Below, one piece after another: positions 8,870-18,534 of a stretch of DNA of 64,000 bases (position 1 is its first letter; every line of letters starts with the position of its first letter). Source of the DNA: Streptomyces sp. CB02923 (GTDB taxonomy: Bacteria > Actinomycetota > Actinomycetes > Streptomycetales > Streptomycetaceae); NCBI RefSeq assembly GCF_001905005.1, contig NZ_LWKZ01000027.1, positions 1 to 64,000 on the forward strand, given 5' to 3'. The notes below the pieces were generated by a model. That model saw only the letters and a list, made by a program, of their open reading frames with translations. It ran no database searches and had not been told where the DNA came from. The position numbers were made by a program, and so were the translations under genes.

Positions 8870-9868
8870 GTGGGCAACGGTGACGGGCGGAGCATCGGGG
8901 CGGTCGCGGACCTGGTGACGCCGATGGCGGTACGGGTGGTGGCGACGCTGCGGGTGGCCGACCGTCTCGCGGACGGCGTACGGACCGCGCGGGAGCTGGC
9001 CGCGGCCACGGGGGCCGACGCCGGTGTGCTGGAGCGGGTGCTGCGGCACCTGGTGACGGTGGAGGTGTTCAGCCGTGACGCGGAGGGGCGCTACGGGCTG
9101 CTGCCGCGCGGCGAGGAACTGCGCGACGGCCATCCGTCCGGCGCGCGGCGGATGCTGGACGTGGAGAGCGCCATCGGCCGGGCCGACCTGGCGTTCGTGG
9201 AGCTCCCCCACTCCGTGCGGACGGGCGAGGCGGCCTTCCCGCGGCAGTTCGGGCGTTCCTTCTGGGAGGACCTGAAGGCTGACCCGGAGCGGACCGCCGA
9301 CTACGACGCGCAGATGGGTGTCGACGTCGCACGGTGGGCCGAGGCCGTGGTCCCCGCCTTCGACTGGGGCTCGCTGGGGCGGATCGTGGACGTCGGCGGG
9401 GGCAACGGCACGTTCCTCGCGGCGCTGCTCGCCGCGCATCCCGGGCTGCGGGGCACCGTGTTCGACCAGCCGGAGACGGTACGGGCGGCTCGTGCCACGT
9501 TGGCGGCGGCCGGGGCGGCAAACCGCGCGGACGTGGTGGCGGGCGACTTCTTCGAGGCGCTGCCCGCCGGGGCGGACGGCTATGTCCTCTCCGCGGTCCT
9601 GCACGACTGGGACGACGACGCGGCGCGGGCGATCCTGCGGCGGTGCGCCGAGGCGGCGGGCGCGCGGGGCCGGGTGCTGGTGGTGGAGCGGGTCGGCGCG
9701 GACGGCGAGTCGGTGCACACGGGCATGGACCTGCGGGTGCTCGTGTACTTCGGGGCGCGCGAGCGCGGAGTGCCGGAGCTGACGGCGCTGGCGGGCGAGG
9801 CCGGGCTGCGGGTGGCCGGGGTGCACCGGGCGGGCGACCTGGCGGTGGTGGAGATGGTGGCCGCCTGA
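8870..9868 (+). CDS. SAM-dependent O-methyltransferase (hydroxyneurosporene/plant OMT type)
   Basis: About 332 residues from the GTG at 8870, which has GAAGGGACGG upstream; an in-frame ATG at 8804 would add 22 residues with no family resemblance. The N-terminal winged-helix dimerisation domain (ADRLADGVRTARELAAATG) is followed by the Rossmann methyltransferase with the SAM motif VDVGGGNGTF and the catalytic-region motif LHDWDDD. Relatives methylate hydroxyls on secondary metabolites (carotenoids, anthracyclines, flavonoids). No biosynthetic cluster surrounds it, so the substrate is unknown. Confidence 0.88.
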   Translation: MGNGDGRSIGAVADLVTPMAVRVVATLRVADRLADGVRTARELAAATGADAGVLERVLRHLVTVEVFSRDAEGRYGLLPRGEELRDGHPSGARRMLDVESAIGRADLAFVELPHSVRTGEAAFPRQFGRSFWEDLKADPERTADYDAQMGVDVARWAEAVVPAFDWGSLGRIVDVGGGNGTFLAALLAAHPGLRGTVFDQPETVRAARATLAAAGAANRADVVAGDFFEALPAGADGYVLSAVLHDWDDDAARAILRRCAEAAGARGRVLVVERVGADGESVHTGMDLRVLVYFGARERGVPELTALAGEAGLRVAGVHRAGDLAVVEMVAA

Positions 9869-10049
9869 GAGCCGGAGTCACCGGCGTTCCTGGCGTGAAC
9901 CGCCCGCGCGGGCTGATCACTTCGGAGGCCCGGCGGCCCGGAAAACGGAAAACGGGTCGGTCTTCTATTTCTGTTCTATTGCCGCCCATTTTTACCGTGC
10001 GTTACTTTTGCCGGAGAATCCTTCCGTACAAAAACGGATGAGGGGCGAA
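9869..10049 (+). promoter_or_regulatory. AT-richer leader in front of the fulvocin C-like gene
   Basis: The 180 bases before the next gene are clearly less GC-rich than the surroundings (for example TTCTATTTCTGTTCTATTGC and CCCATTTTTACCGTGCGTTA). A small hairpin TCCGT-ACAAAA-ACGGA sits about 20 bases before the start, and the ribosome binding site GAGGGG lies 6 bases before the ATG. A promoter is very likely here, but I cannot fix its boxes. Confidence 0.5.
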
Positions 10050-11033
10050 ATGAGCGATCCGGCGACACGGTGGGTGTTGGCATTCGACGCCTCGTGCGAA
10101 CAGTGCAGGAAAGTCTCCGAAGCGGTCGAGCACGCCTGCGGGGGAAAAGTCGAACTGTTGTCGCTCTTCCATCGGGATGTTCACCGGTGGCGCGCCGAGA
10201 GCCTCGGCGACCGGGCCCCCTGGGCACCGACGCTCCTGCGCGTGGACACGGACCGGGTACGGGCCTGGGTGGGCCCGGCCATGGCGATGGCTCTCGTCCG
10301 GAGGCTGGGGCCGCGGGCGACGCTCCGTACGGTCGCCGCCCTCAACGACCTGCGCCGGCCGCCCCGGGCGGAGCACGGCCCGGGGCGCAAGCAGTTCCTC
10401 CGGCTCGCCGGTGGAGCCGCGGTCACCGCGGGGCTGCTCATCGGGGCGGGCAGGGCGACGGCCAGCGCCGCCCCCGGGGCCGGCGGTGACGAGGCCGAAC
10501 GGTGGGTCGAGGCCCACCGCGACGCCCTCCCGCAGGACTACGACGCGATGACCGCCCACCCCATGCACTACCGCCAGGCCATCTGGGCGGCGCTGCCGCC
10601 CGCCGTCCGCAGCCGGCTCTGGGTGGAACAGCTCACGCGCTACCGCCGGGCACACCCCCGCCTCTCCCCCGGGCAGACCGGCGTACTCGACGCGGTGCAC
10701 CGCATCGCCGCACAGGAAGCCGGTTTCGCTTTCGACCGGGTCGACGACCCGGGCCCGGACGAGCGGGCCCTCCGCGAATCCGCCGCACGGCATTTCGGGC
10801 GCGAGGAGGCGAATCTGCTGTTCGCGACGCTCGGCCCCGCCGAGCCGTCCGGGCGCCGCGGCGCAAAGGCCCTGAACTGCAATTGCAGCGTCGAATCCAA
10901 CTACTGTTCCACCAGCGCCTGCCACGACAACCAGTGCATGAAAGGCCGCTGCAGCTGCCGCGTCTACCAGCGGTCCTGCGGTTACCTCTGGCGCTATCCC
11001 TGCGACGGATTCTGCGCCTGCAGCTCCTGCTGA
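10050..11033 (+). CDS. Fulvocin C-related Cys-rich protein with redox-like head and Tat/TM-like segment
   Basis: 327 residues from the ATG at 10050, chosen for its GAGGGG site. Residues 1-100 look like a thioredoxin-fold or DCC-type head with C16-x2-C19 (FDASCEQCRK) and a WAPTLLRV strand. Residues 112-142 carry RKQFLRLAGG followed by a hydrophobic run and an ASAAPG end, like a Tat signal with Arg-Lys in place of Arg-Arg, or a membrane anchor. Residues 145-270 form an Arg/Ala-rich helical domain. Residues 276-327 hold 12 cysteines (277, 279, 286, 291, 296, 301, 303, 310, 318, 322, 324, 327) that resemble the 8-cysteine bacteriocin fulvocin C of Myxococcus fulvus in NCxC, the YC spacing and the terminal CAC. 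Function is unproven: a maturing bacteriocin precursor or a surface disulfide protein. No export or immunity gene is adjacent. Confidence 0.72.
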   Translation: MSDPATRWVLAFDASCEQCRKVSEAVEHACGGKVELLSLFHRDVHRWRAESLGDRAPWAPTLLRVDTDRVRAWVGPAMAMALVRRLGPRATLRTVAALNDLRRPPRAEHGPGRKQFLRLAGGAAVTAGLLIGAGRATASAAPGAGGDEAERWVEAHRDALPQDYDAMTAHPMHYRQAIWAALPPAVRSRLWVEQLTRYRRAHPRLSPGQTGVLDAVHRIAAQEAGFAFDRVDDPGPDERALRESAARHFGREEANLLFATLGPAEPSGRRGAKALNCNCSVESNYCSTSACHDNQCMKGRCSCRVYQRSCGYLWRYPCDGFCACSSC

Positions 11034-11102
11034 GTCGGCTCTGCGGCTCCTCCGGGCGCCGGGCTCTTACGCGCGGCACGGCGCCGGTGATAGACGAGTG
11101 CC

Positions 11103-11972
11103 ATGCCGAGACTCGCTGCCGCGCTGCGCGGCCTCGCCGTGACCGCCACTGCCGTCGCCCTGACCGCTGCCGCCGTACCGCAAGGAGAGGCCGCCGCACC
11201 GCGCGCTTCCGGCGGTACCGCTGCCGTGGCCGGTACGGCGGCGAAGGCGCCTGAGGAGTTCGTCGCCCTGCGCGACGTGGACCCGACGATCCGCCAGGAG
11301 ATGCGGTACTTCACGCCGCACAATTTCATGGGCGTACCCGTCACCGGCTACCGGCAGCCCCTGTGCATCCTGACCCGGGACGCGGCGCGGGCCCTCCACC
11401 GGGCCCAGCGCTCCTTCCTGCGCCGCGGCTACACGCTCAAGGTCTACGACTGCTACCGGCCACAGCGCGCCGTGGACCACTTCGTGGACTGGGCCGAGGA
11501 CCTGGGCGACCAGCGGATGAAGGGCGAGTTCTATCCACGGATCGACAAGTCGACCCTCTTCCGCGACGGCTACATCGCCGAGAAGTCGGGGCACAGCCGG
11601 GGCAGTACCGTCGATCTGACGCTGGTGCGGCTGCCGGGCCCGCCCACCCGGCCGTACATCCCCGGGGAACCGCTGGCGAAGTGCTACGCGCCGAAGGCGC
11701 AGCGCTTCCCCGACAACTCGCTCGACATGGGGACCGGGTTCGACTGCTTCGACACCCTCGCGCACACCCTCAATCCGCGGGTGCAGGGGCGGCAGCGGGC
11801 GAACCGGCTGCTGCTGAAGCAGGGGCTGGAGCGCGCCGGGTTCCGCAACTACGACAAGGAGTGGTGGCACTACACCTTCACGCCGGAGACCTTCCCCGAC
11901 ACGTACTTCGACTTCCCGGTTTCGCGGCGGTCGCTGAACACGGGGCACGGGGCACTCGACCCGGGGCACTGA
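11103..11972 (+). CDS. Secreted D-Ala-D-Ala dipeptidase, VanX/M15D type
   Basis: 289 residues. A signal peptide is visible (hydrophobic residues 9-25, likely cleavage near AAA-PRA). The zinc and catalytic residues of the VanX family are present: H164 and D171 in SGHSRGSTVD, E253 and H256 in EWWHY, and the conserved Arg in YRP (R119). It should hydrolyse D-Ala-D-Ala or related cell-wall dipeptides outside the membrane. Vancomycin-resistance VanX is cytoplasmic and sits with vanH and vanA, neither of which is here, so a role in peptidoglycan-peptide salvage is more likely. The C terminus runs into a 28-base tandem repeat. Confidence 0.88.
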   Translation: MPRLAAALRGLAVTATAVALTAAAVPQGEAAAPRASGGTAAVAGTAAKAPEEFVALRDVDPTIRQEMRYFTPHNFMGVPVTGYRQPLCILTRDAARALHRAQRSFLRRGYTLKVYDCYRPQRAVDHFVDWAEDLGDQRMKGEFYPRIDKSTLFRDGYIAEKSGHSRGSTVDLTLVRLPGPPTRPYIPGEPLAKCYAPKAQRFPDNSLDMGTGFDCFDTLAHTLNPRVQGRQRANRLLLKQGLERAGFRNYDKEWWHYTFTPETFPDTYFDFPVSRRSLNTGHGALDPGH

Positions 11973-12014
11973 AGCCGGGCCGCCGGACCCGGGGCGCTGA
12001 AGCCGGGCCGCCGA
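11960..12014 (+). repeat. 28-bp tandem repeat across the stop codon of the VanX-type gene
   Basis: The unit beginning CCCGGGGCACTGAAGCCGGG occurs at 11960-11987 and again at 11988-12014 with one substitution and one missing base. A further partial copy of the CCCCGGG-CGCTGA part follows. The vanX-like stop codon is inside the first copy, so the repeat may have extended or truncated this C terminus. Confidence 0.75.
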
Positions 12015-12036
12015 CCCCGGGCCGCTGAGCGGCGGT

Positions 12037-12081
12037 GGGCCGGGGCGCGGAACCACCCCCGTGGATCCCGCGCCCCGGCCC
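12037..12081 (+). terminator. Perfect 14-bp hairpin, likely terminator
   Basis: GGGCCGGGGCGCGG (12037-12050) and CCGCGCCCCGGCCC (12068-12081) are exact inverted repeats with a 17-base loop. It lies 65 bases after the VanX-type gene. Confidence 0.65.
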
Positions 12082-12268
12082 TGCCTTGGGGGACGCCGTG
12101 CGGCCGTATCCGGTTCAGCCGGTTTCACGGAGAACAGCATGATCCTTCCCGTTTCGCGGGAGCGGCCGCGCCGCGCGGGGTTCCATCGGATGCCGGTCGC
12201 ATGCCAGACTCCTGACGCCCCGTCAGGTTACGGACAGGGCTGGTCCGTTGCCGTTTCCGGGAGGGTCC

Positions 12269-12805
12269 GTGGCACGTACGCGCAAGCCGGTGGTGCCGGG
12301 GTGGTTCACCGATACGGAAACCGGCACGGACACCGGTCCGAGCACGGGTACGGGCGCCGGTACGGCCCCCGGTACGGACTTCCGCCTCCTGGGGACCCGG
12401 TGCGGTACCTGCGGGGCCGTCTTCTTCCCGCGGGAGGACTTCTTCTGCCGCAGTCCCGGCTGCGACGGGACCGAGCTGGCCCAGGTGCCGCTGTCGCGGC
12501 GCGGCACGGTGTGGTCGTACACGGACGGGCGCTACCGGCCGCCGCCGCCCTATCTCTCGGACCCCGGGGTGCCGTGGCAGCCGCGCGCCCTGGTGGCGGT
12601 CGAGCTGGCGGCGGAGCGGATGGTGGTGCTGGGGCAGGCCGCGCCGGGCGTGACCGTCGCCGATCTGCGGGTCGGCATGACGGCCGAGCTGGTCCCCGGG
12701 GTGCTCGGCGAGGACGCGGAGACCGTGTGGACCACGTGGTGGTGGCAGCCCGTCGGCACCGCCGCTGCCGGAGCGGGCGGGGCGGGAGGCGGCCGTGACC
12801 GGTGA
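12269..12805 (+). CDS. DUF35 OB-fold / zinc-ribbon protein (ChsH2-type partner)
   Basis: About 178 residues from the GTG at 12269, which has GGGAGG 5 bases upstream; an in-frame start at 12248 is less well placed. After a Thr/Gly-rich leader comes the rubredoxin-like zinc ribbon CGTCGAVFFPREDFFCRSPGC and then the OB fold with GTVWSYTDGRYRPPPPY. Such proteins are CoA-acyl-carrying partners of SCP-x-type thiolases in sterol side-chain and polyketide chemistry. The next gene is exactly such a thiolase and overlaps it by 11 bases, so the two very likely form one complex. Confidence 0.85.
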   Translation: MARTRKPVVPGWFTDTETGTDTGPSTGTGAGTAPGTDFRLLGTRCGTCGAVFFPREDFFCRSPGCDGTELAQVPLSRRGTVWSYTDGRYRPPPPYLSDPGVPWQPRALVAVELAAERMVVLGQAAPGVTVADLRVGMTAELVPGVLGEDAETVWTTWWWQPVGTAAAGAGGAGGGRDR

Positions 12806-13985
12806 CATCGCCGTGCTCGGGGCGGGGATGCACGCCTGGGGCAAATGGGGGCGCGGCTTCGTCGAGTACGGGACGGTGGCGGCCCGCGCGGCGCTGGCCG
12901 ACGCGGGGCTGGAGTGGGCCGACGTCCAGTCGGTCGTCGGTGCGGGCACCGTGCGCGGCGGGTATCCGGGCCATGTGGCGGGGGCGGCGTTCGCGCGGGC
13001 GCTGGGCTGGCAGGGCGCGCGGGTGACGAGCGTCTACGCGGCCTGCGCCTCCGGGGCGCAGGCCATCGCGAGCGCGCGGGCGCAGATCCTCGCGGGTCTG
13101 GCGGACGTGGTGCTGGTGGTGGGCGCGGACGCGGCGCCGAAAGGGTTCTTCACCCCGGCGGGCGGCGACCGGCCCGACGACCCCGACTGGCTGCGCTTCC
13201 GGCTGCTGGGCGCCACCAACCCCGCCTACTTCGGGCTGTACGCGCGGCGCCGGATGGCGCTGTACGGGGACACGGCCGACGATTTCGCGCAGGTGAAGGT
13301 GAAGAACGCGGCGGCGGGCGCGGCGAATCCGTACGCGCGCTACCGCAAGCCGGTGACGGCGGCGGAGGTCGCCGCGTCGCCCGTGGTCGCCGATCCGCTG
13401 CGGCTGCTGGACATCTGCGCCACCTCCGACGGCGGGGCGGCGCTGGTCCTCTGCGGCCTGGACCACGCGCGACGGCGGGGCGTTCCGGACCCCGTCCGCA
13501 TCCGGGCCGTGTCCACCGGGACGCCCCGGTATCCCCGTACGGACCTGGACCTGCCGGACATCGCGACCGACTCGGCGGCGGCCGTGCCGGAACCGCCGGC
13601 CGCCTTCCGGCCCTCCGTCGCCGCGGCCGCCTACGAGGAGGCGGGGCTCGGGCCGGACGATCTGTCGCTGGCGGAGGTCTACGACCTGTCCACCGCGCTG
13701 GAACTCCAGTGGTACGAGGATCTCGGCCTGTGTGCCGAGGGCGGCGGCGCGAAGCTGCTGCGCGAGGGGACGACGGCGCTCGGCGGGCGGCTCCCGGTGA
13801 ACCCCAGCGGGGGTCTGGCCTCTTTCGGGGAGGCGGTTCCCGCCCAGGCGATTGCCCAGGTGTGCGAACTGACCTGGCAGCTGCGCGGGCGGGCCGGGGC
13901 GCGGCAGGTTCCGGGCGCACGGGCCGGGATCACGGCGAACCAGGGGCTGTTCGGGCACGGTTCGGCGGTGGTCGCGGTGCGGTGA
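12795..13985 (+). CDS. Thiolase-like lipid-transfer protein (SCP-x/Ltp family)
   Basis: 396 residues from a GTG with GGGAGG upstream. It carries the thiolase fold with the nucleophile-region Cys in VYAACASGAQAIAS and the C-terminal NPSGGLASFGEAVPAQAIAQ and NQGLFGHGSAV motifs. Members act as thiolases or, with DUF35 partners, as retro-aldolases removing propionyl units from steroid side chains. No other steroid-catabolic genes are nearby, so the substrate is open. Confidence 0.85.
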   Translation: MTGDIAVLGAGMHAWGKWGRGFVEYGTVAARAALADAGLEWADVQSVVGAGTVRGGYPGHVAGAAFARALGWQGARVTSVYAACASGAQAIASARAQILAGLADVVLVVGADAAPKGFFTPAGGDRPDDPDWLRFRLLGATNPAYFGLYARRRMALYGDTADDFAQVKVKNAAAGAANPYARYRKPVTAAEVAASPVVADPLRLLDICATSDGGAALVLCGLDHARRRGVPDPVRIRAVSTGTPRYPRTDLDLPDIATDSAAAVPEPPAAFRPSVAAAAYEEAGLGPDDLSLAEVYDLSTALELQWYEDLGLCAEGGGAKLLREGTTALGGRLPVNPSGGLASFGEAVPAQAIAQVCELTWQLRGRAGARQVPGARAGITANQGLFGHGSAVVAVR

Positions 13986-14149
13986 CGGGGCGTACGGCGC
14001 GCCGGGGGTGCGGGGTCCCGGGTCCCGGGGATCAGCCCGGACCAACGGCACGCCCCGGGGCACGGGCGTCTGTTCGAGCGTGCCGGAAGGGTGCGTGAAC
14101 AGTACGTGAATCACGCACCGTTCGCGCTCCGAGCGGGCAGTCTGCTGCC

Positions 14150-15835
14150 GTGCCTGCCTGGACGGACCAGCTCCGATTCGCCTTCCAGCCCGTCGTGAAC
14201 CTGGCGACCGGCTCGGTCGCCGCCCTGGAGATACTCGCCCGCCCCGAACGCGGCGACGTGCTGACGGCCGCCCGCCGCTCCGCCGACGTGGACGCCGAGC
14301 TGGCCGGGCTCGCCGTGCGGTCGGCCGCGCATCAGGAGACCCTGCTGCCGCTGCACGTCAACGTGTTCGCGACGACCCTCGCGGAGCTGCCGGGCCTGAC
14401 CGCGCTGCGCAAGGCCGTGCACGACGTGGGCCGCCGCCCCTGGGAGATCACGATCGATGTCGGCGGGCCGTTCACCCACGTACCGCGGCGGGCGCTGCTG
14501 GAGGCGGTGGCGGGGCTGCGGCAGGACGGGTACCGCGTCTGCGTGGACGGGGTCGGCGACGGGGACCTGCCGCTGCGGCTGCTCGGCGACCTCGCCCCCG
14601 ACCTGGTGAAGCTGGACGCGTCGCTGTGCGCGGAGCTGGACGACGACCGGGGCGGGCGGGCCGCCGTGGCCGCGATGCGGCAGCTGTGCGAGGTGCTGGG
14701 CGGCGTGCTGGCGGTGGAGGGGGTGGAGACGGAGCGGCAGTACGCGGCGGTGCGCGCGGCGGGCGCGCAGCTCGCGCAGGGCTTCCTGTTCGCGCCGCCC
14801 GCGCGGCGTCCGGCGGCCCACGTGTATCTGCCGGAGCCGCGGGACGGGTACGGGCCGGTGGCGAGCGGTTACGCGGGCGGCATCGCGTCCGGAGCGCTCC
14901 CGCCGCCGTCCGGGCCGCCCGTGACGCAGTTCCTCCAGCCCGCGGCGTTGCTGCCGATGTCCGCCTCGGCGGGCTCGGTACGCAGCCACCTGACGGGGTT
15001 CCCGGGGGTCTCGGGCGTGCTGCTGGTGGACCCCGACGGCGTACCCGTACGGGCCATCGACCGGGACCGCTTCCTGCTGTCGCTGTCCGGCCGGTACGGG
15101 CACGCGCTGTACGCCGACCGCCCGGCGCTGCGGCTGGCGGACCGGCCGCGGACCGTGGGGGCCGACGCCACCGCCTGGGAGGTGCTGGACGTGGTCGCGG
15201 ACGGCGACCGTGACCGGACCGGGGACGATGTGGCGGTGGTGGACGAACAGGGGCGCTGCATGGGCGTCGTCCACTTGGCCGACATCCTGCGGGCGCTGGC
15301 CGAGAGCCGGGTGGAGGAGGCGGCGCGGCTCAATCCGCTGACCCGGCTGCCGGGTTCGGACGCGGTGAACGCGGAGGTGGACCGGAGGGTCGGGGACGGC
15401 CGGGCGTTCGCGCTGAGCTGGCTGGACGTGGACGGGTTCAAGCAGGTCAACGACGGGGCGGGGTTCGCGGCGGGGGACGCGCTGATCCGTGCCGTGGGGC
15501 AGGCGCTGGCGCGGACGGCGGCGGAGCTGCCCGCGTCGCGGGTGGGGCACATCGGCGGGGACGACTTCCTGGTGCTGGCCGGGCCGGACGATCTGGAGCC
15601 GTTCGCGGCGGCCGTGCTGGACGTGCCGTGGTCGGCGGGCGGGCTCCCGGTGACGCTGTCGCTGGCGACGGTGGTGTGCGCGCCGGGCAGTGTGACCGGT
15701 CACGCGCAGGCAGCGGCGGCTCTGGCGCCACTGAAGAAGGCTGCCAAATCCATTACGGGTGCCAGCAGTTGGGTGCTGGGACAGCCCCGCGCGCAGGGGC
15801 ACGAGGTGCGCCGGGGCCGGCGGCGCGGGGACTGA
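14150..15835 (+). CDS. EAL-CBS-GGDEF composite protein (c-di-GMP signalling, probably part-degenerate)
   Basis: 561 residues from a GTG, with only a weak ribosome binding site. The EAL domain occupies about residues 1-225. It keeps EILAR, the Asn of HVNVF, the Lys of VKLDAS and the Glu of VEGVET, but has ITIDV where ITE is usual and VDGVGDG where DDFGTG is usual, so its metal site looks damaged. A CBS-pair-like region follows (about 255-395), then a GGDEF domain (about 400-555) with GGDDF at the active half-site and no RxxD inhibitory site before it. There is no membrane segment. A cyclase, or an effector with the EAL part as sensor, seems likelier than a phosphodiesterase. Confidence 0.85.
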   Translation: MPAWTDQLRFAFQPVVNLATGSVAALEILARPERGDVLTAARRSADVDAELAGLAVRSAAHQETLLPLHVNVFATTLAELPGLTALRKAVHDVGRRPWEITIDVGGPFTHVPRRALLEAVAGLRQDGYRVCVDGVGDGDLPLRLLGDLAPDLVKLDASLCAELDDDRGGRAAVAAMRQLCEVLGGVLAVEGVETERQYAAVRAAGAQLAQGFLFAPPARRPAAHVYLPEPRDGYGPVASGYAGGIASGALPPPSGPPVTQFLQPAALLPMSASAGSVRSHLTGFPGVSGVLLVDPDGVPVRAIDRDRFLLSLSGRYGHALYADRPALRLADRPRTVGADATAWEVLDVVADGDRDRTGDDVAVVDEQGRCMGVVHLADILRALAESRVEEAARLNPLTRLPGSDAVNAEVDRRVGDGRAFALSWLDVDGFKQVNDGAGFAAGDALIRAVGQALARTAAELPASRVGHIGGDDFLVLAGPDDLEPFAAAVLDVPWSAGGLPVTLSLATVVCAPGSVTGHAQAAAALAPLKKAAKSITGASSWVLGQPRAQGHEVRRGRRRGD

Positions 15836-16109
15836 GCGGCTTCCCTCCCCGGCACCTTGACGCCCCGTCACCTGCGGTGAACACTTCCGGGTGTCCGTCG
15901 GCACCGTCACAGCCGGGCGACCCGGCCACGTGGCAGCGGTACGCGCTGCCCGACTTCCGCAGGGCGGTTCCGGCGCACCGGCACGCTCGACGCGGACGCC
16001 GCGCGGGGCGCGGTGGCCGAGCGCCCGCCGCCCTCCCCGTGGCACGGGAAGCACGCACCCTGCACGGAGGACCGGGGGCACTCCCCCGGGCCAGGGACAA
16101 GGAGCCGCC
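15836..16109 (+). promoter_or_regulatory. Leader of glpFK
   Basis: A 274-base non-coding stretch before glpF. TTGACG at 15857-15862 could be a -35, but the hexamer 17 bases on (AACACT) is a poor -10. A short GC hairpin CGGGGG-CA-CTCCCCCG occurs about 30 bases before the start, and the GGAG ribosome binding site is at 16101-16104. In Streptomyces glpFK is normally controlled by the IclR-type GylR; no such gene is next to this copy. Confidence 0.4.
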
Positions 16110-16877
16110 ATGTATTCCAACGGGGACATTTTCGTCGGTGAGGTCATCGGGACCGCGCTGCTGATTCTCTTCGGTGCCGGCGTGTGCGCCGCCGTCACCC
16201 TGCACCACTCCAAGGCGAAGGCGGCGGGCTGGGTCGTCGTCGCGTTCGGCTGGGGGCTCGGCGTGCTCGCCGGGGCCTACACCGCGGCGCCGCTGTCCGG
16301 CGGGCACCTGAACCCGGCGGTGACGCTGGGCTCGGCGGTCGCGGAGGGTACGCCGTGGCCGAAGGTGCCGCTGTACGTCGCCGCGCAGATGGTGGGCGCG
16401 CTGCTCGGCGCCGTACTGGCCTGGGCGCTGTACTACGCGCAGTTCGCGGCCAACAAGGAGGCGGACAAGGCGCAGCCGACGCTGGGGATCTTCTCGACCG
16501 TCCCCGAGGTCCGCAATCCGGCGGCCAACCTCGTCACCGAGATCATCGCGACTGTGGCGCTGGTGCTGCCGCTGCTGTTCTTCGGCAAGAACGAGGGCAT
16601 CGGGATCGGGCAGGTGCCGGACGCGGACGCGGGTGTCTACGGGTCCGGCATCAACGTGCTGCTCGTCGCGCTGCTGGTCGTCGGCATCGGCCTCTCCCTG
16701 GGCGGGCCCACCGGCTACGCCATCAACCCGGCCCGGGACCTGGGGCCGCGCATCGCCCACGCACTGCTTCCCATCCCCAACAAGGGCACCTCCGACTGGT
16801 CCTACGCCTGGATTCCGGTGGCCGGCCCGCTGATCGGGGCGGTCCTCTCCGGCCTGGTGTTCACCGCGGTCTTCTGA
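16110..16877 (+). CDS. glpF: Glycerol uptake facilitator (MIP/aquaglyceroporin)
   Basis: 255 residues from the ATG at 16110 with GGAG upstream; the frame is open 220 bases earlier, but that part is not protein-like. Six membrane helices and the two half-helix motifs HLNPAVTLG and [11 protein letters not shown] are present. The Asp after the second NPAR marks a glycerol-conducting rather than a water-only channel. glpK follows 56 bases downstream. Confidence 0.95.
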   Translation: MYSNGDIFVGEVIGTALLILFGAGVCAAVTLHHSKAKAAGWVVVAFGWGLGVLAGAYTAAPLSGGHLNPAVTLGSAVAEGTPWPKVPLYVAAQMVGALLGAVLAWALYYAQFAANKEADKAQPTLGIFSTVPEVRNPAANLVTEIIATVALVLPLLFFGKNEGIGIGQVPDADAGVYGSGINVLLVALLVVGIGLSLGGPTGYAINPARDLGPRIAHALLPIPNKGTSDWSYAWIPVAGPLIGAVLSGLVFTAVF

Positions 16878-16933
16878 CCGGCCACCAGGGCACGGCAGGC
16901 AGCCCGACCAGCAACGAGGAGTCAGGAGACGTC

Positions 16934-18463
<1,530 letters not shown>

Positions 18464-18484
18464 CCGCTCCGGCGGCCGACGGGT

Positions 18485-18523
18485 GTACGGCCCGTACTCC
18501 GGACGGCGGAGTACGGGCCGTAC
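18485..18523. terminator. Bidirectional hairpin between glpK and cvnD
   Basis: GTACGGCCCGTACTCC (18485-18500) and GGAGTACGGGCCGTAC (18508-18523) form a perfect 16-bp stem with a 7-base loop, placed exactly between two convergent genes. Confidence 0.85.
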
Positions 18524-18534
18524 GTCCGCGTGCC

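Noticed and set aside
11103-11972. Vancomycin-resistance vanHAX cluster
   Set aside because: Only the dipeptidase is present, it has a signal peptide, and no vanH, vanA or vanRS genes are next to it.
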